A stretch of DNA of 18,745 nt from DASXRU01 sp039933315. Lineage in GTDB: Bacteria; Acidobacteriota; Blastocatellia; Pyrinomonadales; Pyrinomonadaceae. A model generated the notes under the pieces. That model did not search any database. It was not told the DNA's origin and saw nothing but the letters and a program-made list of their open reading frames with translations. This document shows, piece after piece, positions 5,942 to 13,131 of this stretch (within the stretch, counting starts at the first letter, position 1; every line of letters starts with the position of its first letter). Made by a program: the position numbers and the translations under genes. The stretch covers positions 1 to 18,745 of the forward strand of contig JBDTOI010000075.1 of NCBI GenBank assembly GCA_039933315.1. Reading direction: 5' to 3'.

Positions 5942-6562
5942 GTGAATGATGTCGCTGCAATTCTGCTCGCGGCCGGTCGCTCCCGGCGCATGGGCGCGTT
6001 CAAACCTCTCCTTCCTTTCGGCGCCACGACGGTCATCGATCACTGCATTACAACTCTGCGCCAGGCGGGAATCGACTCGATAGTGGTGGTCCTGGGCCAC
6101 CGGGCGGACGATGTGCGCCGGCAGCTACAAGACACCGAAGTACTCTTCGCTCTCAACCCTGACCCGGAAAGCGAAATGGGCGCGTCCATCGCCTCCGGCA
6201 TCCATCAGTTAGCCGAAACCGCCAAAGCTACTTTGATTGCCCTGGTAGATCACCCGGCGGTTCCCGCGGACGTGATAAGGCTATTGATCGATGAATGGAA
6301 GTCGAAAGGGACGAGGCTGGTGATACCCGAGTTTGCCGGACGGGGCGGCCATCCGGTGCTGGTGGATCTCGGATTCCGCGAAGAGCTTCTCAGACTCGCT
6401 GCGGCGGGCGGTCTGAGGGCCTTATTCGAGCAACACCGAGACGAAGTGTGCCGCTTGCCGGTCTCGTCACCGTTTGTTGCGCGTGACATGGATACGTGGG
6501 AAGATTACCGCCAGTTGCACCTTGAGACTTTCGGCAACCCACCTGAACGGTCGGATCATTAG
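5942..6562 (+). CDS. MocA/MobA-like molybdenum cofactor nucleotidyltransferase
   Basis: This 206-residue protein has the GT-A-type nucleotidyltransferase fold of MobA, MocA and their relatives. The N-terminal nucleotide-binding loop LAAGRSRRMGAFK (9-21) is followed by NPDPESEMGASIASG (72-86), the metal-binding ALVDHP (100-105; Asp103) and GRGGHPVL (133-140). MocA attaches CMP to molybdopterin, making the cytosine dinucleotide cofactor used by xanthine-dehydrogenase-family enzymes. That fits its position after the three subunit genes; MobA would make the guanine form. The call between MocA and a more general MobA-like enzyme is from context. The start is GTG 5942, because no in-frame ATG lies nearby and the loop begins at residue 9. 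No good Shine-Dalgarno sequence is visible. Confidence 0.85.
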   Translation: MNDVAAILLAAGRSRRMGAFKPLLPFGATTVIDHCITTLRQAGIDSIVVVLGHRADDVRRQLQDTEVLFALNPDPESEMGASIASGIHQLAETAKATLIALVDHPAVPADVIRLLIDEWKSKGTRLVIPEFAGRGGHPVLVDLGFREELLRLAAAGGLRALFEQHRDEVCRLPVSSPFVARDMDTWEDYRQLHLETFGNPPERSDH

Positions 6563-6724
6563 AATTGCTGGGGTTTCCCCAGGAAAACGATCATCCTGGA
6601 CCCGCCCAGCCAGACATCCAACTGAAGCGTCTCAGCGTACATCTAAAGAGGCGGTGTCATCGTTCCGGGCAAATTAAGCAGCCCTTTGGCCATCCGGCCC
6701 ACAGCGAAAGTTAGCCCGAGCGAT

Positions 6725-6732
6725 GGAAGGAG
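6725..6732 (+). promoter_or_regulatory. Strong ribosome binding site
   Basis: GGAAGGAG lies 6 bp before ATG 6739. It is the best Shine-Dalgarno match in the window and fixes the start of the exported thioredoxin-like gene. The 6563-6724 spacer upstream shows no other recognisable feature. Confidence 0.75.
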
Positions 6733-6738
6733 AAAACA

Positions 6739-7257
6739 ATGATTACGAAGAGCCGCACGATTGTTATCGCCGCGGCATTATCGTTTCTGGCAGTTATCGC
6801 CGGCACGGCCCACGCGCAAAACAAGCTCGACTTTTCCCTGCGCGCGCTGGACGGTGAGCCGGTGACCGCAGAGAGTCTGCGCGGCGAAGTAGCCGTGCTG
6901 GCCTTCAGCCCTTCGTGGTTGCCGCTCTCGCGCAACCAGTTGGAAGGCATTAAGAAGCTGGCCGACAATTACACCGGACGAGGGGTGGCTGTTTACTGGG
7001 TCAGTACCGACTCGGAAAATCCAAGATCAAAGAACTACGCCTCCGACGATCAACTGCGAGCGCTGGGGCGCAAGTACAAGATTACGGTGTTGCGTGATCC
7101 TGATGGCGCGGTGTCGAAGAAGCTGGGGGCGGATCAACTGCCGTCAGTGGTCATCTTCGACAAAGAGGGAAACATTTCCGGCGGGCCGATCGGCGGCATG
7201 GATCCGAACGCGAATCTGGCAGCCCAACTAAGCGCACGTTTGGATAAGATCCTGTAA
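6739..7257 (+). CDS. Exported thioredoxin-fold (TlpA/redoxin-like) protein lacking all cysteines
   Basis: This 172-residue protein begins with a Sec signal peptide (basic MITKSR, hydrophobic core to about residue 22, cleavage likely after AHA at 26). The mature part follows the TlpA/redoxin pattern: FSLRALDGEPVTAESLRGEVAVLAF, the helix that normally carries the CxxC site, a VYWVSTDSEN strand, YKITVLRDPDGAVSKKLGADQLPSVVIFDKEG with the cis-proline (Pro135), and a C-terminal helix. Where active members read WCxxC, this one reads W60-L-P-L-S64, and the protein contains no cysteine. It therefore cannot act as a thiol oxidoreductase or peroxiredoxin. A structural, binding or chaperone-like periplasmic role is more likely, but the function is unknown. 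It is followed by a strong terminator. Confidence 0.85.
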   Translation: MITKSRTIVIAAALSFLAVIAGTAHAQNKLDFSLRALDGEPVTAESLRGEVAVLAFSPSWLPLSRNQLEGIKKLADNYTGRGVAVYWVSTDSENPRSKNYASDDQLRALGRKYKITVLRDPDGAVSKKLGADQLPSVVIFDKEGNISGGPIGGMDPNANLAAQLSARLDKIL

Positions 7258-7282
7258 AGACATCTTCATCACTCGTATTAAG

Positions 7283-7313
7283 AGAGGCGACCCGGGTGGG
7301 TCGCCTCTTTTTT
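7283..7313 (+). terminator. Rho-independent terminator after the thioredoxin-like gene
   Basis: AGAGGCGACCC (7283-7293) and GGGTCGCCTCT (7298-7308) form a perfect 11-bp stem with a GGGT loop, followed by six T's (7308-7313). It lies 25 bp after the stop at 7257. A REPIN begins at the very next base. Confidence 0.92.
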
Positions 7314-7409
7314 GTAGGGGTGGCACTCCGTGGCCACCCCTCCTTCTGCCCGCAATGTTGCGTTAAGTGAGGCTGGAAAACAGGGGCGGCCACGGAGTGC
7401 CGCCCCTAC
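7314..7409 (+). repeat. REPIN-like element, copy 2
   Basis: This copy has the same inverted-pair architecture as copy 1, from GTAG at 7314 to CTAC at 7406-7409. The spacer is nearly identical to that of copy 1: 68 consecutive bases match exactly (7344-7411 versus 5754-5821). It lies between convergent genes, abutting the terminator on one side and ending 3 bp before the maf stop codon on the other. No other copy in the window shares this spacer. Confidence 0.85.
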
Positions 7410-7412
7410 AAA

Positions 7413-8033
7413 TCAACCAAAGTCGCGCAGGAGCTGGTAGAGCAATCGCACCGGCAGACCGACTACGTTCAGGTAGTCGCCCTCGATGCCTTCAATGAAG
7501 CGCGCGGCCCGACCCTGGATCGCGTACGCACCCGCCTTGTCGATCGCTTCACCGGTCGTTAGATACCATTCGATCTCCGCCGCACTCATCGCCGCGAATT
7601 TAACCTTCGTCAGTTCATGCGCTACCTTCGCCCCCGCTGTTTCCGCGCGCACCAGCGCGACGCCGGTGAGCACCTGGTGCCACTCCCCTGAGAGCAAACT
7701 CAACATTCGCCGCGCATCCGCTTCATCCCGGGGCTTGCCCAGGATTTCATCTTCAATCACGACTACCGTATCTGCTCCCAGGACCACTCGCGCGGGATGG
7801 ATCGCTGCGCCAGCTTGCGCCTTGGCAACGGCAAGTCTTTCCACGTAGGCGACGGCGTCTTCACCGGGCCGGCGGGTCTCATCAACGGCAACGGCACAGG
7901 GATCAAAAGCAAAGCCGGCCGCCTGCAGAATATCGGCCCGCCGGGGGCTACCGGACGCGAGCACCAGTCTCGACACCTGTAGCTTTGGTTCCCTGTCAGT
8001 CCGGTTCGCTTGTCGCTCCTGCTGTGTTTCCAT
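7413..8033 (-). CDS. maf: Maf family nucleoside triphosphate pyrophosphatase
   Basis: This 206-residue protein hydrolyses non-canonical or excess nucleoside triphosphates (dTTP/UTP or modified bases, depending on subgroup) to monophosphates, acting as a house-cleaning enzyme in the cytoplasm. The N-terminal phosphate-binding ASGSPRR (26-32), the catalytic GADTVV (Asp88), the LGKPRDEADARRML segment (99-111), the TGVAL strand and the late GAYAIQGRAARFIEGIEGDYLNVVGLP motif are all present and in order. The start is set at ATG (8031-8033), which leaves about 22 residues before the core. A TTG at 8057 would extend it, and a GTG at 7977 would begin almost at the core; there is no decisive ribosome binding site. 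Its 3' end abuts REPIN copy 2. Confidence 0.92.
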   Translation of the reverse strand: METQQERQANRTDREPKLQVSRLVLASGSPRRADILQAAGFAFDPCAVAVDETRRPGEDAVAYVERLAVAKAQAGAAIHPARVVLGADTVVVIEDEILGKPRDEADARRMLSLLSGEWHQVLTGVALVRAETAGAKVAHELTKVKFAAMSAAEIEWYLTTGEAIDKAGAYAIQGRAARFIEGIEGDYLNVVGLPVRLLYQLLRDFG

Positions 8034-8062
8034 TACACTCGCCCATTCGACTTGCAAGTCTG

Positions 8063-8099
8063 ATTTGCGATTCTAGATTGAAACCAGCCAATCGCAAAT
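8063..8099. repeat. Small hairpin upstream of dciA-like gene
   Basis: ATTTGCGATT (8063-8072) and AATCGCAAAT (8090-8099) are perfect 10-bp inverted arms with a 17-bp loop, in the 157-bp gap between the divergent maf and dciA-like genes. It could be a degenerate member of the AT-rich repeat families or a regulatory site. An eight-G run follows at 8117-8124. No promoter is clear. Confidence 0.5.
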
Positions 8100-8190
8100 G
8101 GGTGACATGGCAGCCAGGGGGGGGTTGGTTTCTATCGACGCGCACCGGCGGGCCGGCGAAGCATCACCAGACGGAAACGGACATTGAATT

Positions 8191-8682
8191 GTGGACGCTC
8201 TAATCCGGACCCTGCCAAAGCTTCTGAGCGCGGCGGGTGACAATGATGAAGTTGCCGAGGCCGTGGCGCGGATCGCCTGGGCGCGCATTGCCGGCGAGCC
8301 GCTGTGCCAACACGCGGTGCCTTTTCGTCTCTATCGCAGCACTTTCATTATCGCGGTTTCAGACGCAATCTGGCAGAAACAGATGTCCGCGCTGAGTGGG
8401 CAGTTGTTATCGCGGCTGAATTCGATGCTGGGCAAGGGTACGATCACCTTCATCGAGTTTCGCATCGATCCGCTGACCGTCGCTGCGGAGCGTGCCTCGC
8501 AGTCGTCATTGGCCCCGGCAGAGAGTGCCGAGAGTGTGCTTGGGTCAGTTCCGGAGGACGTGATGACAGCGGCGAATTCTATTCAGGATGAGGGCTTAAG
8601 GCGGCGATTTTTGCTGGCTGCGGGAGCGGATTTACTGCGAAAGGAAAGGGCCGTCAAGAAAGCAAAGCCATCTCAGATCTGA
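8191..8682 (+). CDS. DciA-like protein (DUF721 domain)
   Basis: This 163-residue protein carries a DUF721/DciA domain in roughly residues 1-95. Features are a helical N-terminus with the WARIAG motif (about 30-35), HAVPFRLYRSTFIIAVSDAIWQKQMSAL (the 'L-x-V-x-V-x-S-x-x-W-x-x-E/Q-L' pattern) and LLSRLNSMLGKGTITFIEFRID. DciA is the widespread bacterial helicase operator that helps load the replicative helicase DnaB in bacteria lacking DnaC or DnaI. The C-terminal 65 residues are less conserved and end in a basic tail (RKERAVKKAKPS). The start is GTG 8191; an in-frame TGA lies two codons upstream. The stop codon lies inside an AT-rich repeat, so the last three residues (SQI) are repeat-encoded. 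Confidence 0.82.
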   Translation: MDALIRTLPKLLSAAGDNDEVAEAVARIAWARIAGEPLCQHAVPFRLYRSTFIIAVSDAIWQKQMSALSGQLLSRLNSMLGKGTITFIEFRIDPLTVAAERASQSSLAPAESAESVLGSVPEDVMTAANSIQDEGLRRRFLLAAGADLLRKERAVKKAKPSQI

Positions 8683-8755
8683 AATTTGAGATCTCAAATT
8701 AAGATTTGAGATCTAAGAATCTGCAGCCTGAAATTGAAATTTGAAATTGAGATCC
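8671..8755. repeat. AT-rich palindromic repeat (TTTGAGATCTCAAA family), copy 2
   Basis: This is a cluster of palindromic units. It includes a perfect 18-bp palindrome, AATTTGAGATCTCAAATT (8683-8700), a partial unit GATTTGAGATCTAAGA (8703-8718) and an AAATTGAAATTTGAAATTGAGATC tail split over the end. It overlaps the end of the dciA-like gene and fills the gap to gatC, ending 11 bp before the gatC start. Confidence 0.7.
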
Positions 8756-8765
8756 AAAAAACGTT

Positions 8766-9062
8766 ATGCCAATCAACGAAGCTGACATTGAAAAAGTTGC
8801 ACAACTGGCGCACCTCGAAATCACGCCCGAAGAGCGCCGTGCCTTCTTTCCGCAAATGGCTGACATTGTCGCTTACGTCGAACAGTTGAACGACGTCGAC
8901 ACGGGCCAGGTCGAACCCGCCATGGGCGGGCTGACAGCCGAAGGGGAACAGACGCAATCCTGGCGAGCCGATGTGATGCGACCTTCGCTGGGCCAGAAAC
9001 TGGCCCTCGCAGAAGCCCCCGACCCTGCCTCAGGCCATTTTCGCGTTCCCAAAGTTCTGTAG
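8766..9062 (+). CDS. gatC: Asp-tRNA(Asn)/Glu-tRNA(Gln) amidotransferase subunit C
   Basis: This 98-residue protein has full length and the typical GatC layout: N-terminal EADIEKVAQLAHLEITPEE, a helix with QMADIVAYVEQLNDVDT, the linker QVEPAM, and the C-terminal segment DVMRPSLGQKLALAEAPDPASGHFRVPKVL. GatC is the small subunit that stabilises the GatA-GatB interface in the complex converting mischarged Glu-tRNA(Gln) or Asp-tRNA(Asn) to the amidated forms. It is followed by gatA after 86 bp. gatB is not in the window, so it must be encoded elsewhere. The middle section carries an insert-like GGLTAEGEQTQSW that is slightly longer than usual. Confidence 0.95.
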   Translation: MPINEADIEKVAQLAHLEITPEERRAFFPQMADIVAYVEQLNDVDTGQVEPAMGGLTAEGEQTQSWRADVMRPSLGQKLALAEAPDPASGHFRVPKVL

Positions 9063-9148
9063 TGCTCGAGGCATCACGTTAATCAGGAACGAGCTTCGTT
9101 CTATCACTTGGAAAATCAGCAAACTCCGAAGCCAATAGATCCCAGCGC

Positions 9149-10612
9149 ATGACTGACATTCCCAGCAGCATTCAATCCCTGACGAAGAGTATCTCGGCAG
9201 GCACGACCACAGCGCGCGCCGCTATCGAGTCTTCGCTCGATGCCGCGGAAAGCCTCAACGACCAGCTTAGTGCTTTCCTGCAAATCGATCGGAAAGGTGC
9301 GCCACTGCGAGCGGCGCAGATCGATTCTCTTTCCGCGTCTGAAAAGGAAGCCCTGCCGCTCGCCGGCGTGCCGGTGGCGATTAAGGACAACATCTGTGTG
9401 AGTGGCTTGCAAACCTCCTGCGGCTCACGAATCCTGGGCGACTATCATCCGCCCTACAATGCCACCGCCATCGAAAAACTACTGGCCGCCGGCGCGATTG
9501 TCATTGGCAAGACAAACTGCGACGAATTCGCCATGGGATCTTCGAATGAGAATTCCGCCTTCGGTCCGGTGAAGAACCCCTGGGATGTCCTGCGCGTGCC
9601 GGGTGGTTCATCAGGGGGCTCGGCCGCAGCAGTGGCGGCTGGGATTGTGCCGGTAGCACTTGGATCTGATACTGGCGGCTCTGTGCGTCAGCCGGCTTCG
9701 TTGTCCGGTGTACTGGGATTGAAGCCAACGTACGGCCGCATCTCCCGCTATGGTCTGGTGGCCTTTGGCTCTTCGCTCGATCAAATTGGCGTCTTCGCCC
9801 GCAACTCCTCAGACGTTGCTGCGGTGCTGGAAGTAATCGCCGGGCGTGATGAAAATGATGCTACGACCGCGGATGTGCCGGTTCCCAGTTACCAGGCAGA
9901 ACTCCGCGGGAACGTTAAGGGACTCAAGCTCGGCGTGGCGCGCGCGCTGCTGGGGGAAGGTTTGAACGACGAGGTGCGTGAGGCTATCAACCAGGCCATA
10001 GAAGCGTATCGCGAACTCGGCGCGGAGATTGTGGACATCGAACTGCCACACGCCAAATACGCCATCGCCGTTTACTACATCATTGCCACGGCGGAAGCTT
10101 CTTCGAATCTGGCCAGGTTTGACGGCGTGCGCTACGGCTTTCGCGCCGAAGGAAGCCACACGTTGCGCGAGATGTACAGCCGCACGCGGGACGAGGGCTT
10201 CGGTCCTGAAGTGAAGCGTCGCATTATGCTCGGGACCTACGTCCTCTCCGCGGGCTACTACGAAGCCTATTACCAAAAGGCGCAACAAGTACGCGCTCTG
10301 ATCAAGCAGGATTTCACCAGGGCCTTTGAAACCTGTGATGCGATTCTTACACCGACAGCGCCGACGCCGGCCTTTCTGATCGGCGAGAAGCTCGACGATC
10401 CGCTGGCCATGTACCTGAACGACATCTACACAGTGACGGCAAATCTGGCCGGCATTCCGGGCATCAGTGTTCCCTGCGGGCTCTCCTCGACGGCGTTGCC
10501 AATAGGCCTGCAAATACTCGGCCGGTACTGGGATGAAGCGTTGCTGCTTCGCCTGGCCCACGCTTACCAGACAGCCCGGCCATTCACTGCCCGTCCACCG
10601 GTGCATGCCTGA
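9149..10612 (+). CDS. gatA: Asp-tRNA(Asn)/Glu-tRNA(Gln) amidotransferase subunit A
   Basis: This 487-residue protein is the glutaminase/amidase subunit of the GatCAB complex, releasing ammonia from glutamine for the tRNA amidation site in GatB. The amidase-signature Ser-cisSer-Lys triad is complete: Lys79 in GVPVAIKDN, Ser154 in PGGSSGGSAAAVAAG and Ser178 in GSDTGGSVRQPASLSG. These numbers equal those I recall for Staphylococcus aureus GatA. The later GLKPTYGRISRYGLVAF and DAILTPTAPTPAF segments are also typical, and the length is normal. It is probably cotranscribed with gatC. The transporter gene that follows starts 26 bp after its stop with no terminator between them, so some read-through into the transporter is likely. 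Confidence 0.96.
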   Translation: MTDIPSSIQSLTKSISAGTTTARAAIESSLDAAESLNDQLSAFLQIDRKGAPLRAAQIDSLSASEKEALPLAGVPVAIKDNICVSGLQTSCGSRILGDYHPPYNATAIEKLLAAGAIVIGKTNCDEFAMGSSNENSAFGPVKNPWDVLRVPGGSSGGSAAAVAAGIVPVALGSDTGGSVRQPASLSGVLGLKPTYGRISRYGLVAFGSSLDQIGVFARNSSDVAAVLEVIAGRDENDATTADVPVPSYQAELRGNVKGLKLGVARALLGEGLNDEVREAINQAIEAYRELGAEIVDIELPHAKYAIAVYYIIATAEASSNLARFDGVRYGFRAEGSHTLREMYSRTRDEGFGPEVKRRIMLGTYVLSAGYYEAYYQKAQQVRALIKQDFTRAFETCDAILTPTAPTPAFLIGEKLDDPLAMYLNDIYTVTANLAGIPGISVPCGLSSTALPIGLQILGRYWDEALLLRLAHAYQTARPFTARPPVHA

Positions 10613-10638
10613 CGACAGAGGCTGCCTTCGTCCTTAGC

Positions 10639-11670
10639 ATGTTCAAGAAACCCATCACACTTTGCGCGATGCTGGCTTGCTTCTTCGCGCTCGCTTGCAG
10701 CAGTGCCCGACCGGGGAGTGAACACACACTTCTGATCTACACCCCTCATGGCCAGGACATGGTGCGGGATTTCGTTGCACGGTATAAACAGATCCATCCT
10801 GAAGTCGAAGTGAAGTTTCTGGATATGGGATCGCGCGAGGTGCTGGGGCGCATTCGCGTGGAGCACAATCGACCGCAGGCGGACCTCTGGTGGGGCGCGA
10901 GTCATACGACGTTTCAGCAAGCGGCAGAGGAGAACCTGCTGGCGCCGTACCGCCCTTCGTGGGCCGATAAAGTCCCGGACTTTGCCAAAGATGCCCACGA
11001 CAGTTGGTACGGAACTTATGAAACTCCCGAGGTAATCGCCTACAACAGCGAGGTCGTCAGCGCCGCCGACGCGCCCCGGGATTGGGACGACGTGCTTGAT
11101 CCGAAGTGGCGCGACAAAGTTCTCATTCGCGATCCCAATCCTTCCGACACCATGCGGGCCATCTTTGGCGCCATGATCTGGCGCTTCTACAAGGACACTG
11201 GCTCGCCGGAAAAAGGTTACGAATGGCTGCGACGGCTGGATGCGAACGTGCATGAATACACCGCTGATGGAACTTTGCTGATGCAGAAGCTGGCCCGGCG
11301 CGAAGGTCTGATTACGCTTTGGGACATGCCGGACGTGCGGCTCTTCAAGGAGCAGAAAAACCTTCCGGTCGCCTACGTGATTCCCGCCAGCGGCACTCCG
11401 GTAATCACTGACGGCATCGCGATTGTGCGCGGCGCGCCCCACGAGGAGGAGGCGCGTCGCTTTTACGAGTTCGTAACCTCCCCGGAAAGCCTGGTTCATG
11501 CGGCGAATTCTTATTATCGTCTGCCGCTGCGCACCGACGTCGATCGCCGGCAACTGCCCGCCTGGATGAATGAGCCTTTCACTCGCTTGCCACTGGATTG
11601 GGGTTTACTACGGAAGGAAGGCAACGAATGGCTGCGCTACTGGGACAGCGAGATTCGCGGCCGGCAGTAG
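10639..11670 (+). CDS. Iron(III)-type ABC transporter substrate-binding lipoprotein
   Basis: This 343-residue periplasmic binding protein belongs to the extracellular solute-binding family 1/AfuA-FbpA group. The N-terminus (MFKKPITLCAMLACFFALACSS) is a lipoprotein signal with probable lipidation at Cys20 (A-L-A-C, a slightly relaxed lipobox). Recognisable segments are LLIYTPHGQDMVRDFVARY, QADLWWGASHTTFQ, ETPEVIAYNSEVV, PRDWDDVLDPKWRDKV, EGLITLWDMPDV and GIAIVRGAPHEEEARRFYEFVTSPE. Ferric ions are the usual cargo of this group, but related proteins bind phosphonates or other anions, so the substrate is not certain. The stop codon TAG (11668-11670) lies in the GTAG of REPIN copy 3, so the gene's 3' end was fixed by, or coincides with, a repeat boundary. 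The ATPase gene follows 91 bp later. Confidence 0.88.
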   Translation: MFKKPITLCAMLACFFALACSSARPGSEHTLLIYTPHGQDMVRDFVARYKQIHPEVEVKFLDMGSREVLGRIRVEHNRPQADLWWGASHTTFQQAAEENLLAPYRPSWADKVPDFAKDAHDSWYGTYETPEVIAYNSEVVSAADAPRDWDDVLDPKWRDKVLIRDPNPSDTMRAIFGAMIWRFYKDTGSPEKGYEWLRRLDANVHEYTADGTLLMQKLARREGLITLWDMPDVRLFKEQKNLPVAYVIPASGTPVITDGIAIVRGAPHEEEARRFYEFVTSPESLVHAANSYYRLPLRTDVDRRQLPAWMNEPFTRLPLDWGLLRKEGNEWLRYWDSEIRGRQ

Positions 11671-11755
11671 GGGCGGCACTCCGTGGCCGCCCCTCTTCCA
11701 TTCGATTTACCACGCGAGATAAAGGAAAGGGGTGGCCACGGAGTGCCACCCCTAC
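11667..11755 (+). repeat. REPIN-like element, copy 3
   Basis: GTAGGGGCGGC-ACTCCGT-GGCCGCCCC forms the left unit (from 11667) and the inverse unit ends in CCTAC at 11755. The spacer (CTCTTCCATTCGATTTACC..., about 35 bp) differs from copies 1 and 2. Its first bases supply the TAG stop of the upstream gene, and it ends 6 bp before the ATPase start. Reading frames passing through the right unit encode the peptide MATECHPYK, which falsely extends the ATPase. Confidence 0.85.
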
Positions 11756-11761
11756 AAACTT

Positions 11762-12859
11762 ATGCCACTGCTTTCTCTGAAAAACATTTCCAGGAGTTAC
11801 GACTCCACACCCGCGGTGGTGGACGTTTCGCTGGAGGTGCAGGCGGGCGAATTTTTTGGCTTGCTGGGCCCATCGGGCTGCGGCAAGACCACTATGCTGC
11901 GCTTGATCGCCGGTTTGGAAACACCAGACACGGGCAGCATCGAAGCCGACGGAAGCGATATTACAAACCTGTCCGCCGAGAAACGCGGCTTCGGCATGGT
12001 TTTCCAAAACTATGCTCTCTTTCCTCACCTGGATGTCTTCGAGAATGTCGCCTTTGGCCTGCGCGCGCGCCACCAGCCCAGGCAGGTAATTGTCGAACAT
12101 GTAAACGCCGCCCTGGAGCTGGTCCAGTTGCCCGGCCACGGGGAGCGAAACGTCGATGAGCTGTCGGGCGGCCAACAACAGAGAGTGGCGATCGCCCGCG
12201 CCATGGCCATTGCGCCCGAACTGCTGCTTTTCGACGAGCCGCTCTCAAATCTTGACGTGGCCCTGCGCGCCAATACTCGCCGGGAGCTGCGCCAACTGGT
12301 AACCCGCCTCGGACTTACCGCCGTTTACGTGACGCACGATCAGGAGGAAGCCTTCGCGCTCTGTGATCGCATCGCCGTGATGAGCGCCGGACGTATTTTA
12401 CAGACCGGCACCGCGCGTGAACTCTATGAGCGACCAGACAGCGTAGCAGTAGCGCGCTTCCTGGGTCGCCACAACCTAATCGAGGCGGTACGACTTACTT
12501 CCAGCCATACCGCGGCTGCCAGATTCAAGACGCTGGAGGGTGAAGTTGTCCTGGCTGTGAACGCAACCCATGACGAACTGGTGCGCCTGCCAATGGACCA
12601 GCCGTGCGTGCTGGCAATTCGTCCGGAAGCTGTGACGGTGGAAAGGGGAGCGCCCAAAATCGGTTTAGGGGGCGAGGGGGAAAACAGGCTGCGCGCTCGA
12701 GTGCAACAGATTGAATTCGCCGGAGCCACGACAACGCTCCGGCTCGATGCCGGCGGTCTCATGATCGAAGCACTGGTCCTGTCCGCCGATGGATTTGCGA
12801 ATGGCGATGAATGCACGGTGGTTCTGCCGCCAGATCGAATTACCTTGCTGAAAGCGTGA
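11762..12859 (+). CDS. Iron(III)-type ABC transporter ATP-binding protein
   Basis: This 365-residue ATPase energises the importer. All nucleotide-binding motifs are intact: Walker A GPSGCGKT (36-43), Q-loop Gln82 in FQNYALFPHL, signature LSGGQ (134-138), Walker B LLLFDEP (154-160), D-loop SNLD and switch His192 in VTHDQEEAF. The C-terminal 130 residues look like the TOBE-type regulatory region of PotA/FbpC/MalK-like ATPases, with CVLAIRPEAV and a final RITLLKA. ATG 11762 is chosen as the start. An upstream in-frame ATG at 11732 would add ten residues read from REPIN copy 3, and homologues begin at PLLSLKNIS. It sits between the binding-protein and permease genes. A 272-bp gap with a long hairpin precedes the permease. 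Confidence 0.94.
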   Translation: MPLLSLKNISRSYDSTPAVVDVSLEVQAGEFFGLLGPSGCGKTTMLRLIAGLETPDTGSIEADGSDITNLSAEKRGFGMVFQNYALFPHLDVFENVAFGLRARHQPRQVIVEHVNAALELVQLPGHGERNVDELSGGQQQRVAIARAMAIAPELLLFDEPLSNLDVALRANTRRELRQLVTRLGLTAVYVTHDQEEAFALCDRIAVMSAGRILQTGTARELYERPDSVAVARFLGRHNLIEAVRLTSSHTAAARFKTLEGEVVLAVNATHDELVRLPMDQPCVLAIRPEAVTVERGAPKIGLGGEGENRLRARVQQIEFAGATTTLRLDAGGLMIEALVLSADGFANGDECTVVLPPDRITLLKA

Positions 12860-12926
12860 CACTGCTTTGCACAAGAGTCGCCGACTGGTTCGAAGCGGAA
12901 CGTTGTGAACGTCTAAGATGAGCATG

Positions 12927-13028
12927 ATTCGTGTTGCTTCGTGAGATTTCGTGTTATTTCGTAGATCGTAGGATTCGGAGCCATACGATCCACGAAATCG
13001 CACTAAGCTCCACGAAGCAACACGAAAT
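12927..13028. repeat. TTCGTG-type long hairpin between ATPase and permease genes
   Basis: Two imperfect 44-bp inverted arms (12927-12970 and 12984-13028) are built from tandem TTCGTG/CACGAA units, with a 13-bp loop. The left arm starts ATTCGTGTTGCTTCGTG and the right arm ends CCACGAAGCAACACGAAAT. It occupies the centre of the 272-bp gap in the ABC transporter operon. The rest of the gap (12860-12926 and 13029-13131) holds nothing I recognise. It is unrelated to the REPINs. Confidence 0.75.
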
Positions 13029-13131
13029 AAGAGTTTTTGCGCAAAGCCACGTGACACCAATAGCCGCTGGGCTGACTCTCTGAGGGTGCGGCTCCGCCTC
13101 CGCAAATGATCTGGCTTAAGGCCTGGTTTTC

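Noticed and set aside
10564..11553. Minus-strand open frame (329 codons) opposite the ABC binding protein
   Set aside because: Antisense shadow with no motif; the plus strand has a lipoprotein signal and clear binding-protein segments.
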